DNA of 64,000 nt, taken from assembly GCF_000187245.1 (NCBI RefSeq), contig NC_027862.1, positions 1,116,001 to 1,180,000 on the forward strand, in the 5' to 3' direction. The notes beneath the pieces are model-generated. The model was not told the origin of the DNA and searched no databases. It worked only from the letters and a program-made list of their open reading frames with translations. Made by a program: the position numbers and the translations under genes. This document shows, piece after piece, positions 1 through 10,300 of the stretch (the first letter of the stretch is position 1; each line of letters opens with the position of its first letter). Source of the DNA: Ogataea parapolymorpha DL-1. Lineage: Eukaryota; Ascomycota; Pichiomycetes; Pichiales; Pichiaceae.

Positions 1-219
1 CTCGGCAGGCTGGCCCTCCGAATCCAAATCCTTCAAAATCATAAATACTCCCTCGTGATATCTGCGATGGGCCTGCGCAGAGAGCAGAGTGGCGATGGGC
101 GACAGGGCCGGGCTCAGCTCGCCCCTGGACTCCGCCGTCTCCACGCGCTTGGGGAGCGAGGACTTTTCCTTGGGCGGCGACATCGCCTCTTTGCGAGAAA
201 AGGTCCGAAGCTTGTTCAT
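1..219 (-). CDS. N-terminal fragment of a Caf120/Skg3-like PH-domain protein (runs off the left edge)
   Basis: A frame on the minus strand opens at the ATG whose first base is at 219 and stays open to position 1, giving 73 residues. A second in-frame ATG lies 12 codons in (complement of 181-183). The visible part starts with a basic, Ser/Pro-rich tail, followed by a segment of the type [21 protein letters not shown], which resembles the start of the PH domain in the fungal Caf120/Skg3 family (CCR4-NOT-associated or bud-neck proteins). That match is from memory and rests on a short stretch, so the family call is moderate. The rest of the gene lies outside the window. It is transcribed in the same direction as the membrane-protein gene at 442-1077, with about 220 bp between them. 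Confidence 0.5.
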   Translation of the reverse strand, partial: MNKLRTFSRKEAMSPPKEKSSLPKRVETAESRGELSPALSPIATLLSAQAHRRYHEGVFMILKDLDSEGQPAE

Positions 220-441
220 GAGAATAAAAAGGGTGTTTATATTTTCGACGATAAAAAAAATCACCACGACGACGCGACGTCCGTCGGTACAGAATTTAAA
301 GAGGCGCAATAAGCCAAGAGTTGGACGCGCGGGCGCAACGACCGCACCCGTGTCTTGGCCAAATCCTCCCGGGTATCTTGTGTATCGAGTGTATAGACAG
401 AGTATGCTGTGTGCTGGCTGTCCAGCATGACGAAATGGCTG

Positions 442-1077
442 CTACCCTTGTGCGGCTGGGTGGCGCGCAAATTTCAGCAGCTGCGTGTTTTTCAACGGCG
501 CACTGCCGGGTGGTGTCTGTGGCTCTGTGGCCGCGGCGTCTCTGGCCTTGAGATTGAACGATTTCAAAAACACGGGAGAGTATTCTGCCGCCGCCCCGGC
601 CCTGTCCACGATCGCGTACGTGCTCTTGCGCACCATGCCCTTGAACGCGGCAATCGGCGTGCTGATCCATTGCGTCTCTAGCGGGCCAAACCGCACCACC
701 TGGGGCGAGTCCACTACGGTATGTTCTGAGCTGTACATTGAAAGTTTCGAGATCGACGAGTCTGTGCTGCTGACCGTCGATGTCCGCGAAATAGCCAGTA
801 TGGGAGCCGTGTAGCTGTGTATTTGTGTATTTTGTTTTCTCCGCTTGCGGAGCAGATTCCACAAGTAGAGGCCGGTGATGGCTGCTGCAACGATAGCAAG
901 GGGCAGCACCAGCCCGAGTGTGAGCGAGATCTGTGATCGTTTTGCCTGTGTCTGTTTCTGGAGGCCGATCCCAGCTATAGAGCTGGAGAACAGCGTGTAC
1001 GTAGCCACGACGGTCGTTGTGATGGTGGTGATGTCGTCGTCGGCGACAAGACTGTAGTCTGCTATCTCGAAGGCCAT
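442..1077 (-). CDS. Small single-pass membrane protein, function unknown
   Basis: 211 codons from a clear ATG. Residues 1-50 are Thr/Ser-rich with no obvious signal peptide. Residues about 51-72 form one strongly hydrophobic segment (SLTLGLVLPLAIVAAAITGLYL type), followed directly by a basic stop-transfer cluster (RKRRK). The remaining 130 or so residues would be cytosolic and are Ser/Thr-rich. This layout recalls the transmembrane module of Skg6/Tos2/Axl2-type cell-surface proteins, but I see no diagnostic homology. A Ser/Thr-rich outside, one helix and a basic juxtamembrane stretch would suit a plasma-membrane or bud-site protein. The upstream region (1078-1356) is shared with RBK1 and contains a palindromic TTCTAGAA element. 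Confidence 0.6.
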   Translation of the reverse strand: MAFEIADYSLVADDDITTITTTVVATYTLFSSSIAGIGLQKQTQAKRSQISLTLGLVLPLAIVAAAITGLYLWNLLRKRRKQNTQIHSYTAPILAISRTSTVSSTDSSISKLSMYSSEHTVVDSPQVVRFGPLETQWISTPIAAFKGMVRKSTYAIVDRAGAAAEYSPVFLKSFNLKARDAAATEPQTPPGSAPLKNTQLLKFARHPAAQG

Positions 1078-1182
1078 GGCGGAAAAATAGTGCGCATTTT
1101 CTTATATACCCCCGGTGTGTCTGGCAATTGTCTGAGACAGATGTGATACATCGACCTGACATTCAGTCCTTGGTCCAGGCTG

Positions 1183-1221
1183 AGAACGTTTTTGCGTTCT
1201 AGAACCGCTGGGAGGTTCTAG
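1183..1221. promoter_or_regulatory. Candidate heat-shock element inside two adjacent hairpins
   Basis: Two perfect inverted repeats abut: AGAACG (1183-1188) with CGTTCT (1195-1200), and CTAGAACC (1199-1206) with GGTTCTAG (1214-1221). At their junction is TTCTAGAA, the core of a heat-shock element (inverted nGAAn units). Further GAA and TTC units lie on either side. It sits in the divergent promoter between the membrane-protein gene and RBK1. Binding by Hsf1 is inferred from the motif only. Confidence 0.35.
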
Positions 1222-1356
1222 CTCCAATCAGTTCGTGCAAGACGGCAGCCGCATAACAAATTGGTGAATATAGTAATCAGGGTATTCAGTAAATCTGCCG
1301 ATATAATTGTGCATTATTGAATATTTTATTTATTTGTGCATATTGAATTTATACTT

Positions 1357-2277
1357 ATGATTACCGTTATTGGATCTCTCAATTACGACCTCGTGACATT
1401 CTCCCGGCGCTGTCCACGCGCAGGTGAGACGCTGCAGGGTGAGCAGCTCGAGGAACATCTTGGTGGGAAAGGACTGAACGAGGCGATTGCCACCGCAAGA
1501 CTGTCTGTTACCAAGGGCCATGTTCGCATGTGGGGCAACGTCGGCGACGACGAGCACGGGAAAAAGATGGTGGCCGCTTTGAAGGAGGCCAGGGTGGACA
1601 CTGGACTGGTTTCTGTGCTGCCTGGCGTCAGCTCGGGCAGTGCAACCATCATTGTGGAGACCGAGTCTGGAGAGAACAGAATTATCATTATTCCTGGGGC
1701 CAACGGAGAACTGAAGCCGAACGACGAGCAACTGGCGGCGAATTTTAAGGACTCGCAGCCAGGTGACTTTGTTGTGCTGCAGAACGAGTTTCCCGGTGTT
1801 CGCAAGGTGATTGAGTGGCTGCACGCCAATAAGCCTGACGTTTCCGTGGTGTACAATCCGTCGCCGGTGCGGGACGATTTGCTGGACCCCGAGCTGCTCA
1901 ACAAGGTTGCGTACTTGGTGGTGAACGAGGGAGAGGCTGAGCAGATCACGGGCCGTTCTGGCGGCGAGAAAGACCTGCTTGCTGCGCTGCACCAACTGCT
2001 GCCGCGTCCGACGCTAATCATCACGCTGGGGGCCCGCGGGTGCATTTTCCAGAGTGGTGAGACCGTCGAGAGCGTGGCAGGTGTCAAGGTTCGCAACGTG
2101 GTAGACACAACCGGCGCAGGCGACACGTTTCTGGGAGCCGTAGTGTCGCAGCTGTACTTTGGCGCAGACCTGGCCCGGGCGGTCGAGTTTGCGACGGCGG
2201 CCGCGTCGGTGGTGATCCAGCGCAAAGGCGCCGCAGAGAGCATCCCGGAGTACTCTAGAATAGCATTACGGAACTGA
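1357..2277 (+). CDS. RBK1: Ribokinase
   Basis: 306 residues from the first ATG; the frame extends upstream only through a GTG. It phosphorylates D-ribose at O5 with ATP, in the cytosol, feeding the pentose phosphate pathway and nucleotide synthesis. It belongs to the PfkB family: the N-terminus reads VIGSLNYDL, the first signature GGKGLNEA is at residues 36-43, and the second signature DTTGAGDTF is at 250-258 with the catalytic base Asp256 and the anion hole GAG just before it. Length is normal for eukaryotic ribokinases. Two other pentose genes, TKL1 and the phosphoribomutase PRM15, are in the same window but are not adjacent. It shares a 279-bp divergent promoter with the membrane-protein gene. 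Confidence 0.93.
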   Translation: MITVIGSLNYDLVTFSRRCPRAGETLQGEQLEEHLGGKGLNEAIATARLSVTKGHVRMWGNVGDDEHGKKMVAALKEARVDTGLVSVLPGVSSGSATIIVETESGENRIIIIPGANGELKPNDEQLAANFKDSQPGDFVVLQNEFPGVRKVIEWLHANKPDVSVVYNPSPVRDDLLDPELLNKVAYLVVNEGEAEQITGRSGGEKDLLAALHQLLPRPTLIITLGARGCIFQSGETVESVAGVKVRNVVDTTGAGDTFLGAVVSQLYFGADLARAVEFATAAASVVIQRKGAAESIPEYSRIALRN

Positions 2278-2298
2278 ATACGACTAATTAGACGGATA

Positions 2299-3756
<1,458 letters not shown>

Positions 3757-3911
3757 TCACCCAGGGAATATGGGGTAATGGGGAAACGGCCTAGCGGCCT
3801 GGTGTCAAGGATGGCGCTAAAACTACGCGGCGGTGGCGGGCAAAGAGGGGCTGTCTACGCTGTAGCTACGTGCCTGTGCCGCCTGGAGTGTTTTGCTACA
3901 AATCATTGTGT

Positions 3912-3959
3912 CCCCGCATTTCTCTTTAGTCTAACGGTTTAATCCGTCCAATTGTGGGG
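3912..3959. promoter_or_regulatory. Two candidate Mig1-binding GC boxes upstream of MIG1
   Basis: CCCCGC followed by ATTT at 3912-3921 is GCGGGG with an A/T flank on the minus strand. AATTGTGGGG at 3950-3959 is GTGGGG with an A/T flank on the plus strand. Both fit the Mig1 consensus SYGGGG next to an AT-rich block. They lie 170-220 bp upstream of the MIG1 start, so self-repression is possible. Inferred from motif only. Confidence 0.4.
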
Positions 3960-4004
3960 CACATCCAGACACCGGAAAATTTTTAGGCCAGCCAGCCTCC
4001 GTTA

Positions 4005-4078
4005 TTTTTTTTTCCTTTCTTTTCCCTTAAGGCAGAATCGGAAATTTAAGGGCAAAGGAAAGGCAAAGGAAAAAAAAA
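4005..4078. repeat. Imperfect inverted repeat, pyrimidine-rich arm then purine-rich arm
   Basis: The left arm at 4005-4030 is a T/C run ending in CCCTTAA. The right arm at 4046-4078 begins TTAAGGG and is a purine run ending in nine A residues. The arms are complementary apart from a few extra G/C bases, and about 15 bases separate them. It lies midway in the MIG1-TKL1 intergenic region and could form a hairpin or act as a nucleosome-excluding tract. Confidence 0.6.
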
Positions 4079-4330
4079 GTTTCTGTTACCCGGCTTGGGA
4101 AAGCTGTTGTCCGCATTCTTCAAGATTCTCACCGGCCCATTACACCCCGTAACAAATCATCCAGCCCAAAGCAAAATATACTCTTCTCTACGGCCGCCTA
4201 TTGGCTGCTTCGTGGACTTCGAATCGGAGTCCCCAGTGCACCCCACATACGTCCTCGCCAAAAAACGTGTGGATGCTCTGCGCCAGGGCCTCCGCGCAAA
4301 GTCCGATTTTGCGCACCCCAACATCCCATG

Positions 4331-4336
4331 TATAAA
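4331..4336 (+). promoter_or_regulatory. TATA box of TKL1
   Basis: TATAAA lies about 62-67 bp upstream of the TKL1 ATG, a usual yeast distance. It supports the start at 4398 rather than the longer open frame. Confidence 0.5.
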
Positions 4337-4397
4337 TTTTAGAAACCACCGTGGGAGTTTTTTCGTAGCAACGTATACTTTTGTTCTCTTTCCGAAA

Positions 4398-6428
4398 ATG
4401 TCCCAAGATATCCAAACAAAAGCCATTAATACAATCAGAGTCCTGGCTGCCGACATCGTCGCCAAGGCCAACTCCGGGCACCCTGGTGCCCCAATGGGAA
4501 TGGCCCCAGCCGCCCACGCCGTCTACACTCAGATGAAATTCAACCCAAAGAACCCACACTGGATCAACAGAGATAGATTTGTCCTTTCGAACGGTCACGC
4601 ATGTGCTCTCTTGTACACATTGCTGCACCTGTTCGGCTATGACCTCACCATGGACGACCTCAAGTCGTTCAGACAGATCAACTCTAAGACTCCGGGCCAC
4701 CCTGAAGTGGGCATTCCAGGTGTCGAGGTCACAACCGGTCCGCTTGGTCAGGGTATCTCCAATGCTGTTGGTTTGGCCATCGCTCAGGCTAACTTTGCTG
4801 CCACCTACAACAAGCCAGGCTACACTCTCTCCGACAACTACACCTACTGTTTCTTTGGTGACGGATGTATGATGGAGGGTGTTGCCTCCGAGGCCATGTC
4901 TCTCGCCGGCCACCTGCAATTGGGCAACCTGATCGCTTTCTACGATGACAACAAGATCTCCATCGACGGAAGCACTGAGGTTGCTTTCACCGAGGACGTT
5001 TGCGGAAGACTCGAGAAGTACGGATGGGACATCTTCGAGGTCCCTGACGCTGATACCGACGTTGCCGCCATTTCCGAGGCCATTGCCAAGGCCAAGAAGA
5101 CCAACAAGCCTTCTTGTATCAGAATCAGAACCACGATTGGTTACGGTTCGCTCAACGCTGGCTCCCACTCCGTCCACGGTGCTCCTCTCAAGAAAGACGA
5201 CATTATTCAATTGAAGGAGAAATGGGGCTTCGACCCAGAAAAGTCATTTGTTGTTCCACAAGAGGTTTACGACTACTACCACAAGATTTCTGAGGCCGGT
5301 GCTGCTGCCGAGGCCGAGTGGAACAAGCTCTTTGAGGCCTACCAGAAGGAGTTCCCTAAGGAGGGTGCAGAGCTTGCCAGAAGACTCAGGGGCGAGCTTC
5401 CAGAAGGCTGGCAAAACGTCCTCCCAACTTACCAGCCAGGCGACGCTGCTGTTGCTTCCAGAAAGCTTTCTGAGGTTTGCTTGGGTAAGTTGCAAGCTGT
5501 TCTTCCAGAATTGGTTGGTGGTTCTGCCGATTTGACCCCATCCAACTTGACCAGATGGTCTGGTGCCATTGACTTCCAACCTGAGTCCACTGGTCTGGGT
5601 GACTACTCCGGTAAGTACCTCAGATTCGGTGTGAGAGAACACGGTATGGGCGCCATCATCAACGGTATTTCTGCTTACGGTGCCAACTACAAGTCTTTCG
5701 GTGCTACTTTCCTCAACTTTGTGTCGTACGCCTCTGGTGCCCTGAGATTGTCTGCTCTCTCGCACCACCCAGTCATCTGGGTTGCCACCCACGACTCTAT
5801 TGGTCTTGGTGAGGACGGACCAACCCACCAGCCTATTGAGACCCTTGCTCACTTCAGAGCCATTCCAAACCTGATGGTCTGGAGACCAGCTGACGGTAAC
5901 GAGACCTCTGCTGCTTACATCAAGGCCATCTCGAGCACCAAGACTCCATCTGTGCTGGCTCTTTCTAGACAAAACTTGCCTCAACTGCCTGGCTCTTCTA
6001 TTGAGAAGGCCTTGAAGGGTGGTTACACTGTTCACGAGGTTGACAACGCCAAGCTGATTTTGGTTGCTACCGGTTCCGAGGTTTCTCTGTCCATCGATGC
6101 TGCCAAGCTGCTTACTGAGAAGGGTATCCCAACTGCTGTTGTTTCCATCCCAGACTTCTTCACTTTCGACCAGCAGCCAGCCGACTACAAGCTGTCTGTG
6201 TTGCCAGACGGTGTTCCAATCTTGTCTGTCGAGGTGATGGCCACCTCTGGATGGGCCAAGTACGCCCACGCCCAATTCGGCCTCAACAGATTTGGTGCCT
6301 CCGGCAAGACTGCCGACGTGTACAAGTTCTTCGACTTCACCCCAGAGGGTGTTGCCAAGAGAGGTGAGCAGACCTACGAATTCTTCAAGGGTAAGAACCT
6401 GATTTCTCCATTGCACACTCCTTTCTAA
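4398..6428 (+). CDS. TKL1: Transketolase
   Basis: 676 residues, close to the 680 of baker's yeast Tkl1. It transfers two-carbon ketol units between sugar phosphates in the non-oxidative pentose phosphate pathway, in the cytosol, with thiamine diphosphate and a divalent metal. The N-terminal domain carries SGHPGAPMG (His28), NGHA (His67), the cofactor motif GDG at 154-156 and Asn185 of the metal site. The central domain has the VREHGMG segment with Glu414, which activates the thiazolium ring. The sequence is of the Tkl type and not the peroxisomal dihydroxyacetone synthase, which in methylotrophs is a longer paralogue with a peroxisomal tag. The C-terminus here, LHTPF, has no PTS1. Codon use is strongly biased to preferred codons, as in highly expressed genes. 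The start was chosen because SQDIQTKAINTIRVLAADIV aligns with known N-termini. Confidence 0.95.
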   Translation: MSQDIQTKAINTIRVLAADIVAKANSGHPGAPMGMAPAAHAVYTQMKFNPKNPHWINRDRFVLSNGHACALLYTLLHLFGYDLTMDDLKSFRQINSKTPGHPEVGIPGVEVTTGPLGQGISNAVGLAIAQANFAATYNKPGYTLSDNYTYCFFGDGCMMEGVASEAMSLAGHLQLGNLIAFYDDNKISIDGSTEVAFTEDVCGRLEKYGWDIFEVPDADTDVAAISEAIAKAKKTNKPSCIRIRTTIGYGSLNAGSHSVHGAPLKKDDIIQLKEKWGFDPEKSFVVPQEVYDYYHKISEAGAAAEAEWNKLFEAYQKEFPKEGAELARRLRGELPEGWQNVLPTYQPGDAAVASRKLSEVCLGKLQAVLPELVGGSADLTPSNLTRWSGAIDFQPESTGLGDYSGKYLRFGVREHGMGAIINGISAYGANYKSFGATFLNFVSYASGALRLSALSHHPVIWVATHDSIGLGEDGPTHQPIETLAHFRAIPNLMVWRPADGNETSAAYIKAISSTKTPSVLALSRQNLPQLPGSSIEKALKGGYTVHEVDNAKLILVATGSEVSLSIDAAKLLTEKGIPTAVVSIPDFFTFDQQPADYKLSVLPDGVPILSVEVMATSGWAKYAHAQFGLNRFGASGKTADVYKFFDFTPEGVAKRGEQTYEFFKGKNLISPLHTPF

Positions 6429-6454
6429 ATATATTCTCTACAGATGAGGGATAA

Positions 6455-7249
6455 TCAACTCCAGACATTTTTAAATGGGTCTTCGGACGTGTAGTTGAAC
6501 TGAGGCTGCACCGACTGCACCGGCTGCACCGGCTGCGTGAAAGGCTGCGAGTGAAACGGCTGTTGGGTCTGCGACTGGCTTTGCGGCGACGGTTTCGAGT
6601 AGAGACTTAAAATCGATTTCTTGAGATCCGGTCTGTTGTTCTGGGCCGTTTGCGGCTGTGGAGGCCGCGAAGGCGCCGACCCAAACAGGTCGGACGAAAA
6701 TAAGTCTTGCGGTGCTGTTGCGGTCGAAGCTGGAGTCGGCTTGGCTGTGGAAGTGCTGACAGGCGTGCTAAGACCGTCCAGCAAAGAAGGAGTGGACTCG
6801 GTCTGTTGTAAAAGCTGTGCTGGAGACTCGCGCTGCTCCGTCGTTTTTTTGGCAGCAGCCAGAGCGCCTGGTTCTTTGTCGCTCTTCCATTTCTTCATCT
6901 CGTACTTGGTGCGAATAAAATTCTCAATCTTGCTCTCGTCAGGCACGTAATTGTCTGGCAGCTTGTCCTCCCAAAACAAATTGGCCCGCTCGTTCCCCCA
7001 CATTACCATGCTCTTGACCTGCTCGTCGGTCCACGAGTCTAAATCAACGGATTTCACCCGCGAGATGTGCGTCCCCATGCTTCTGTGTATGCCTGAACAC
7101 CTAATACAAACAAAAATGCCCAAATTCCACGACGCCCAGCGCGGGTTCTTGGAGATCTTGCAGTCGGCACAGTTTTTGTTCGCAGGTTCTCTCAGCAAAG
7201 TCTTGAGAATTTGCTGGTTTCTCTCGTTATGTTTTCTCTGTGCGGACAT
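6455..7249 (-). CDS. AGE2: ArfGAP (Age2-like)
   Basis: 264 residues. The ArfGAP domain fills residues about 12-125: the zinc finger Cys27, Cys30, Cys48, Cys51 is followed by the arginine finger Arg56 in IHRSMGTHISRVKS. It activates GTP hydrolysis by Arf1-type GTPases during vesicle formation at the trans-Golgi and endosomes. The second half is Gln/Pro/Ser-rich with small motifs (DLFSSDLF, DPFKNVW) of the kind that bind clathrin adaptors. Domain order and size match S. cerevisiae Age2 (298 aa). It is convergent with TKL1 (26 bp apart) and reads in the same direction as RSE1. Confidence 0.85.
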   Translation of the reverse strand: MSAQRKHNERNQQILKTLLREPANKNCADCKISKNPRWASWNLGIFVCIRCSGIHRSMGTHISRVKSVDLDSWTDEQVKSMVMWGNERANLFWEDKLPDNYVPDESKIENFIRTKYEMKKWKSDKEPGALAAAKKTTEQRESPAQLLQQTESTPSLLDGLSTPVSTSTAKPTPASTATAPQDLFSSDLFGSAPSRPPQPQTAQNNRPDLKKSILSLYSKPSPQSQSQTQQPFHSQPFTQPVQPVQSVQPQFNYTSEDPFKNVWS

Positions 7250-7326
7250 ATAGCTGTGTACAAGTTTTTTTCTTCGTTATCGGTATTTTTCATACTATAC
7301 ATAACAACACCTCACACCGCCATCGT

Positions 7327-10300
7327 CTAGTACACGATCCGCGATCGCATGTCGCTTATGCGGCGATCGATGTCCCGCGGCAACCTATCCATCTTGGTTG
7401 CTATGCGGATCCGTTTCTCGGGGCCGAGACGATAGTACTCCTCGATCAGGTCTCCGTCAATGCTGTTTTTCGGCGGGTTGTAGTAGCCTTTAAATTTCAG
7501 ATACTCGCGATCTGTCAAAGACGTAAACTCGTGTATGATCAGCCTCTGCAACTCTTTGAAGAAGTTGATTTCGGACAAGCTCTTCATCGGATACAGACAC
7601 CCCATCTGTCCTTGTAGACAGCCGTAAATGATCGACTCAGCGCCTCCAATGGTGAGCGAGCCTTTCTGGAAAAACGTCGGCATGTCTCCAACGTAGTAGT
7701 TCACAGGATTGTCCAGCTTTGTCCTGCGCATCTTCACCAAAAATCCGTGGTTGTCCTCGTCGCTCATCTCCGAAATCTGCTCGGGACACCGCAGAACCGA
7801 AATGTTGCCGAACTTGTCGCCAACCACGACTGTGTCGTAGTCGAGTAGCAAGGTGCGGGTCACGTGCCGCTGCATGGTGTCATCGATGAAGTCGACAAAC
7901 GAGTTTTCCAAGGGCTTGTAGACTGTGTATCGAACACTATCGCGCACGTCGCTAACGATGACCCGGAATCCTTGCGTTTTGAGGTCGACAATCTCATAAC
8001 ACTCGAGTCTGGTGCTGGACCGTTTCACCAGCTGTTTCTGGCCGATGTCGTACAAGATGAGCTCGTTCTTGGCCCCGACCAGCAACTTTCCCTGGAAGGC
8101 TGTAAGAGCCAGCGAGAGATGTTCTGTTTTTGTCGTTTGGAAAAGCTCCAGAGTGCCATTCGAGGAGATGCGATAAAGATGGATGTACGCTCCGTCATTG
8201 CGAGGCGGGCTGAGTTGCTGGTTCTTGGCTGAAGAAACGGCCAAAAACGGCTCCCCCGGGCGGCTCTCAAAGTTCACCCAGCACGCCCTGAACGCAGTTT
8301 CGTCTCCCAGATCGATCGTCTGCACCACTGATTTGTCTGCCACCACGACCGTCTGAATACAGCTGGCCCACGCACCGGGCGCTCTTGGATAGCCGAATTG
8401 CTGATACTCCTCGATGCGCTCCTCTTCGATGTCGCGCTTGGTGTCAATGTCGCCCTCCAGAACATACATCATGCCGTTTTTGTCGGTGCAGTCGCACATG
8501 TATTTAGGAGTGTTTCTGAGCGCAATGCTCTCGATAATGGTGTCGTTCTCCAACTGGTCGATGGTCATAATCGTCAAACTGTTGCCATAGACAGCCAGCA
8601 CTCCGTTCTCTGGAATGTCTTCGCTTCTGAATGAGCATGCGTGCTGAAACACCGGTTTCGTCAACGGTGTGATTTTGAATTCAGAAGGACGAGTATACCC
8701 CAAATAAGTACGGGCTGAGAAAATGCAGACTGCATTCTGGCCCACGGCCTCGATCTTGGACAGCTGCACAGGGCGTGGACCCGTATATTTGTTTCGCGGA
8801 TTCGACAGCTCGCCCGTTTGCGGGTCCATCTGCAACCGCGCATACACACCGCTCTCCATGCCGATGTGGACGTACAGAAGCGAGGTAGCCAGCTCGGGCT
8901 CGTCTTCGTCGTCTTCTCCAGCGTCTTTGTTGAGCACAATGGCCGTGTCTTTCATATAGAATGCCATTAGAGAAGAAGCTGCCGAGCTCAAAATCTCCTC
9001 GCCGACAATCTCGAGAGTGGACTCCGGGTCCGTAGAAAAAACCGTCAGCGTTTTATCCTGACATGCAACCAGCAAATACGGAAACCTGGCAGTACCCGCT
9101 TGCACCTCTCCCAAGGTGAGCGCTGTGATTTGGGCAGCGAGCTCTTTGTGCTCGTTGTACTCTATTAATTTGTCCAAATCATCTAGCTCGAAGTACACGA
9201 TCTCGCGGTTTGATAATGCGATAGCAAGCTGTGAATTGGTTGCAGAGCAGTGCAGAACGCGGATTCCAGCAGGTGGGGCCCAGTCGATGGTTTTCTGGGG
9301 CGTTTCGTCGACGTAGAACACCTGTCTCACGCCGTTTGGATGCACCTGGACAAGCGCAGTACTACCAACCTGAAAAACGCCCAGCGTGTTTGTATCGAGC
9401 ACCAGGCCACTATTTTCCACTTCCTCAACATCCTCGCCAATACGCAAAACCAAAGTCCCGTCCACGAATGAGAGAACGATGTACTTGTCGTACTCGTCGT
9501 CTCTGTTGAGCTTCGAAACAAACACCTTTTGCACCACCGACGGCAGCTCTTGGGTGACAACCTCGCTAAATGGCAGCTCGTGGTTCAGCACCTTGAGTGC
9601 CGAGCGGGGCCCCGTGCCGCAAAGAGAGTATATCACAGGCAAACTGGTGGTCTCATTGGAATTGTATAATTTTGCGTCGATCAGCGGGTTGATGTTCTCC
9701 ACTATATTCACAAGATTCAAATTTTCGAGCGGCCGTGGTTCAAACAGAGTTGTCTCGTCGCTTAAAACAGCAACTTCATCCGGATAATCTTGAGAGCTGA
9801 ATTTTCTCTGGTTTTCGTCTCCCAGCTTGTCGAACTGATAGAGATATTGGTCGCCAGATTCGCAATTAGCGTAAAGGAATCCGGCTCTAAAAATCAACAG
9901 CGACGTGCACACAGGCATAGTATCAAAATACTGTATTTCCATCGAGTTCACCATTCCGGCCTCCCCTCGAGACTCGTCACTGTCCTGGACAACGTAGTCA
10001 AGAGTAATTTTGAACAGGTCACCAAGCTCGCTCTGTAAGAGTGCAAAAAAGCTGTTTTTCAGCGTGTGCACAACTCCACAGACAATTCGCGAACGTGTCT
10101 TGTCCCCGGATCGTCTTGGAATAGGAATTGTGTGCGTCATTTTGGACAGACATTTATATTGGATTATTCCCTCCGAGCATAGCAGCACCCCTGAAGGACC
10201 CTGGGTGCCTCCAGGAAGAGGAAGCAGAAAGTTTGAGGAAAAACTGGCCTCCTCACTATACTTTTTCACCACGTGGTTGAGCCCAATGTCGAGCTCATAG

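Noticed and set aside
296..1162. Long 288-codon minus-strand frame overlapping the small membrane protein
   Set aside because: It is the shadow of 442-1077 in another frame; its His/Arg/Ser composition is atypical and it lacks any hydrophobic helix or homology.
1175..1188. CCAGGCTGAGAAC, the same 13 bases as in the TPP aptamer, upstream of RBK1
   Set aside because: There is no GGGTGC partner upstream and no P4/P5 core (TAATA, GCGT-GA) downstream, so no riboswitch can be folded here. Taken as chance.
4095..4397. In-frame 101-codon N-terminal extension of TKL1 from an ATG at 4095
   Set aside because: A TATA box at 4331 lies inside it, homologues start at 4398, and codon use changes sharply at 4398. 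Probably open by chance.
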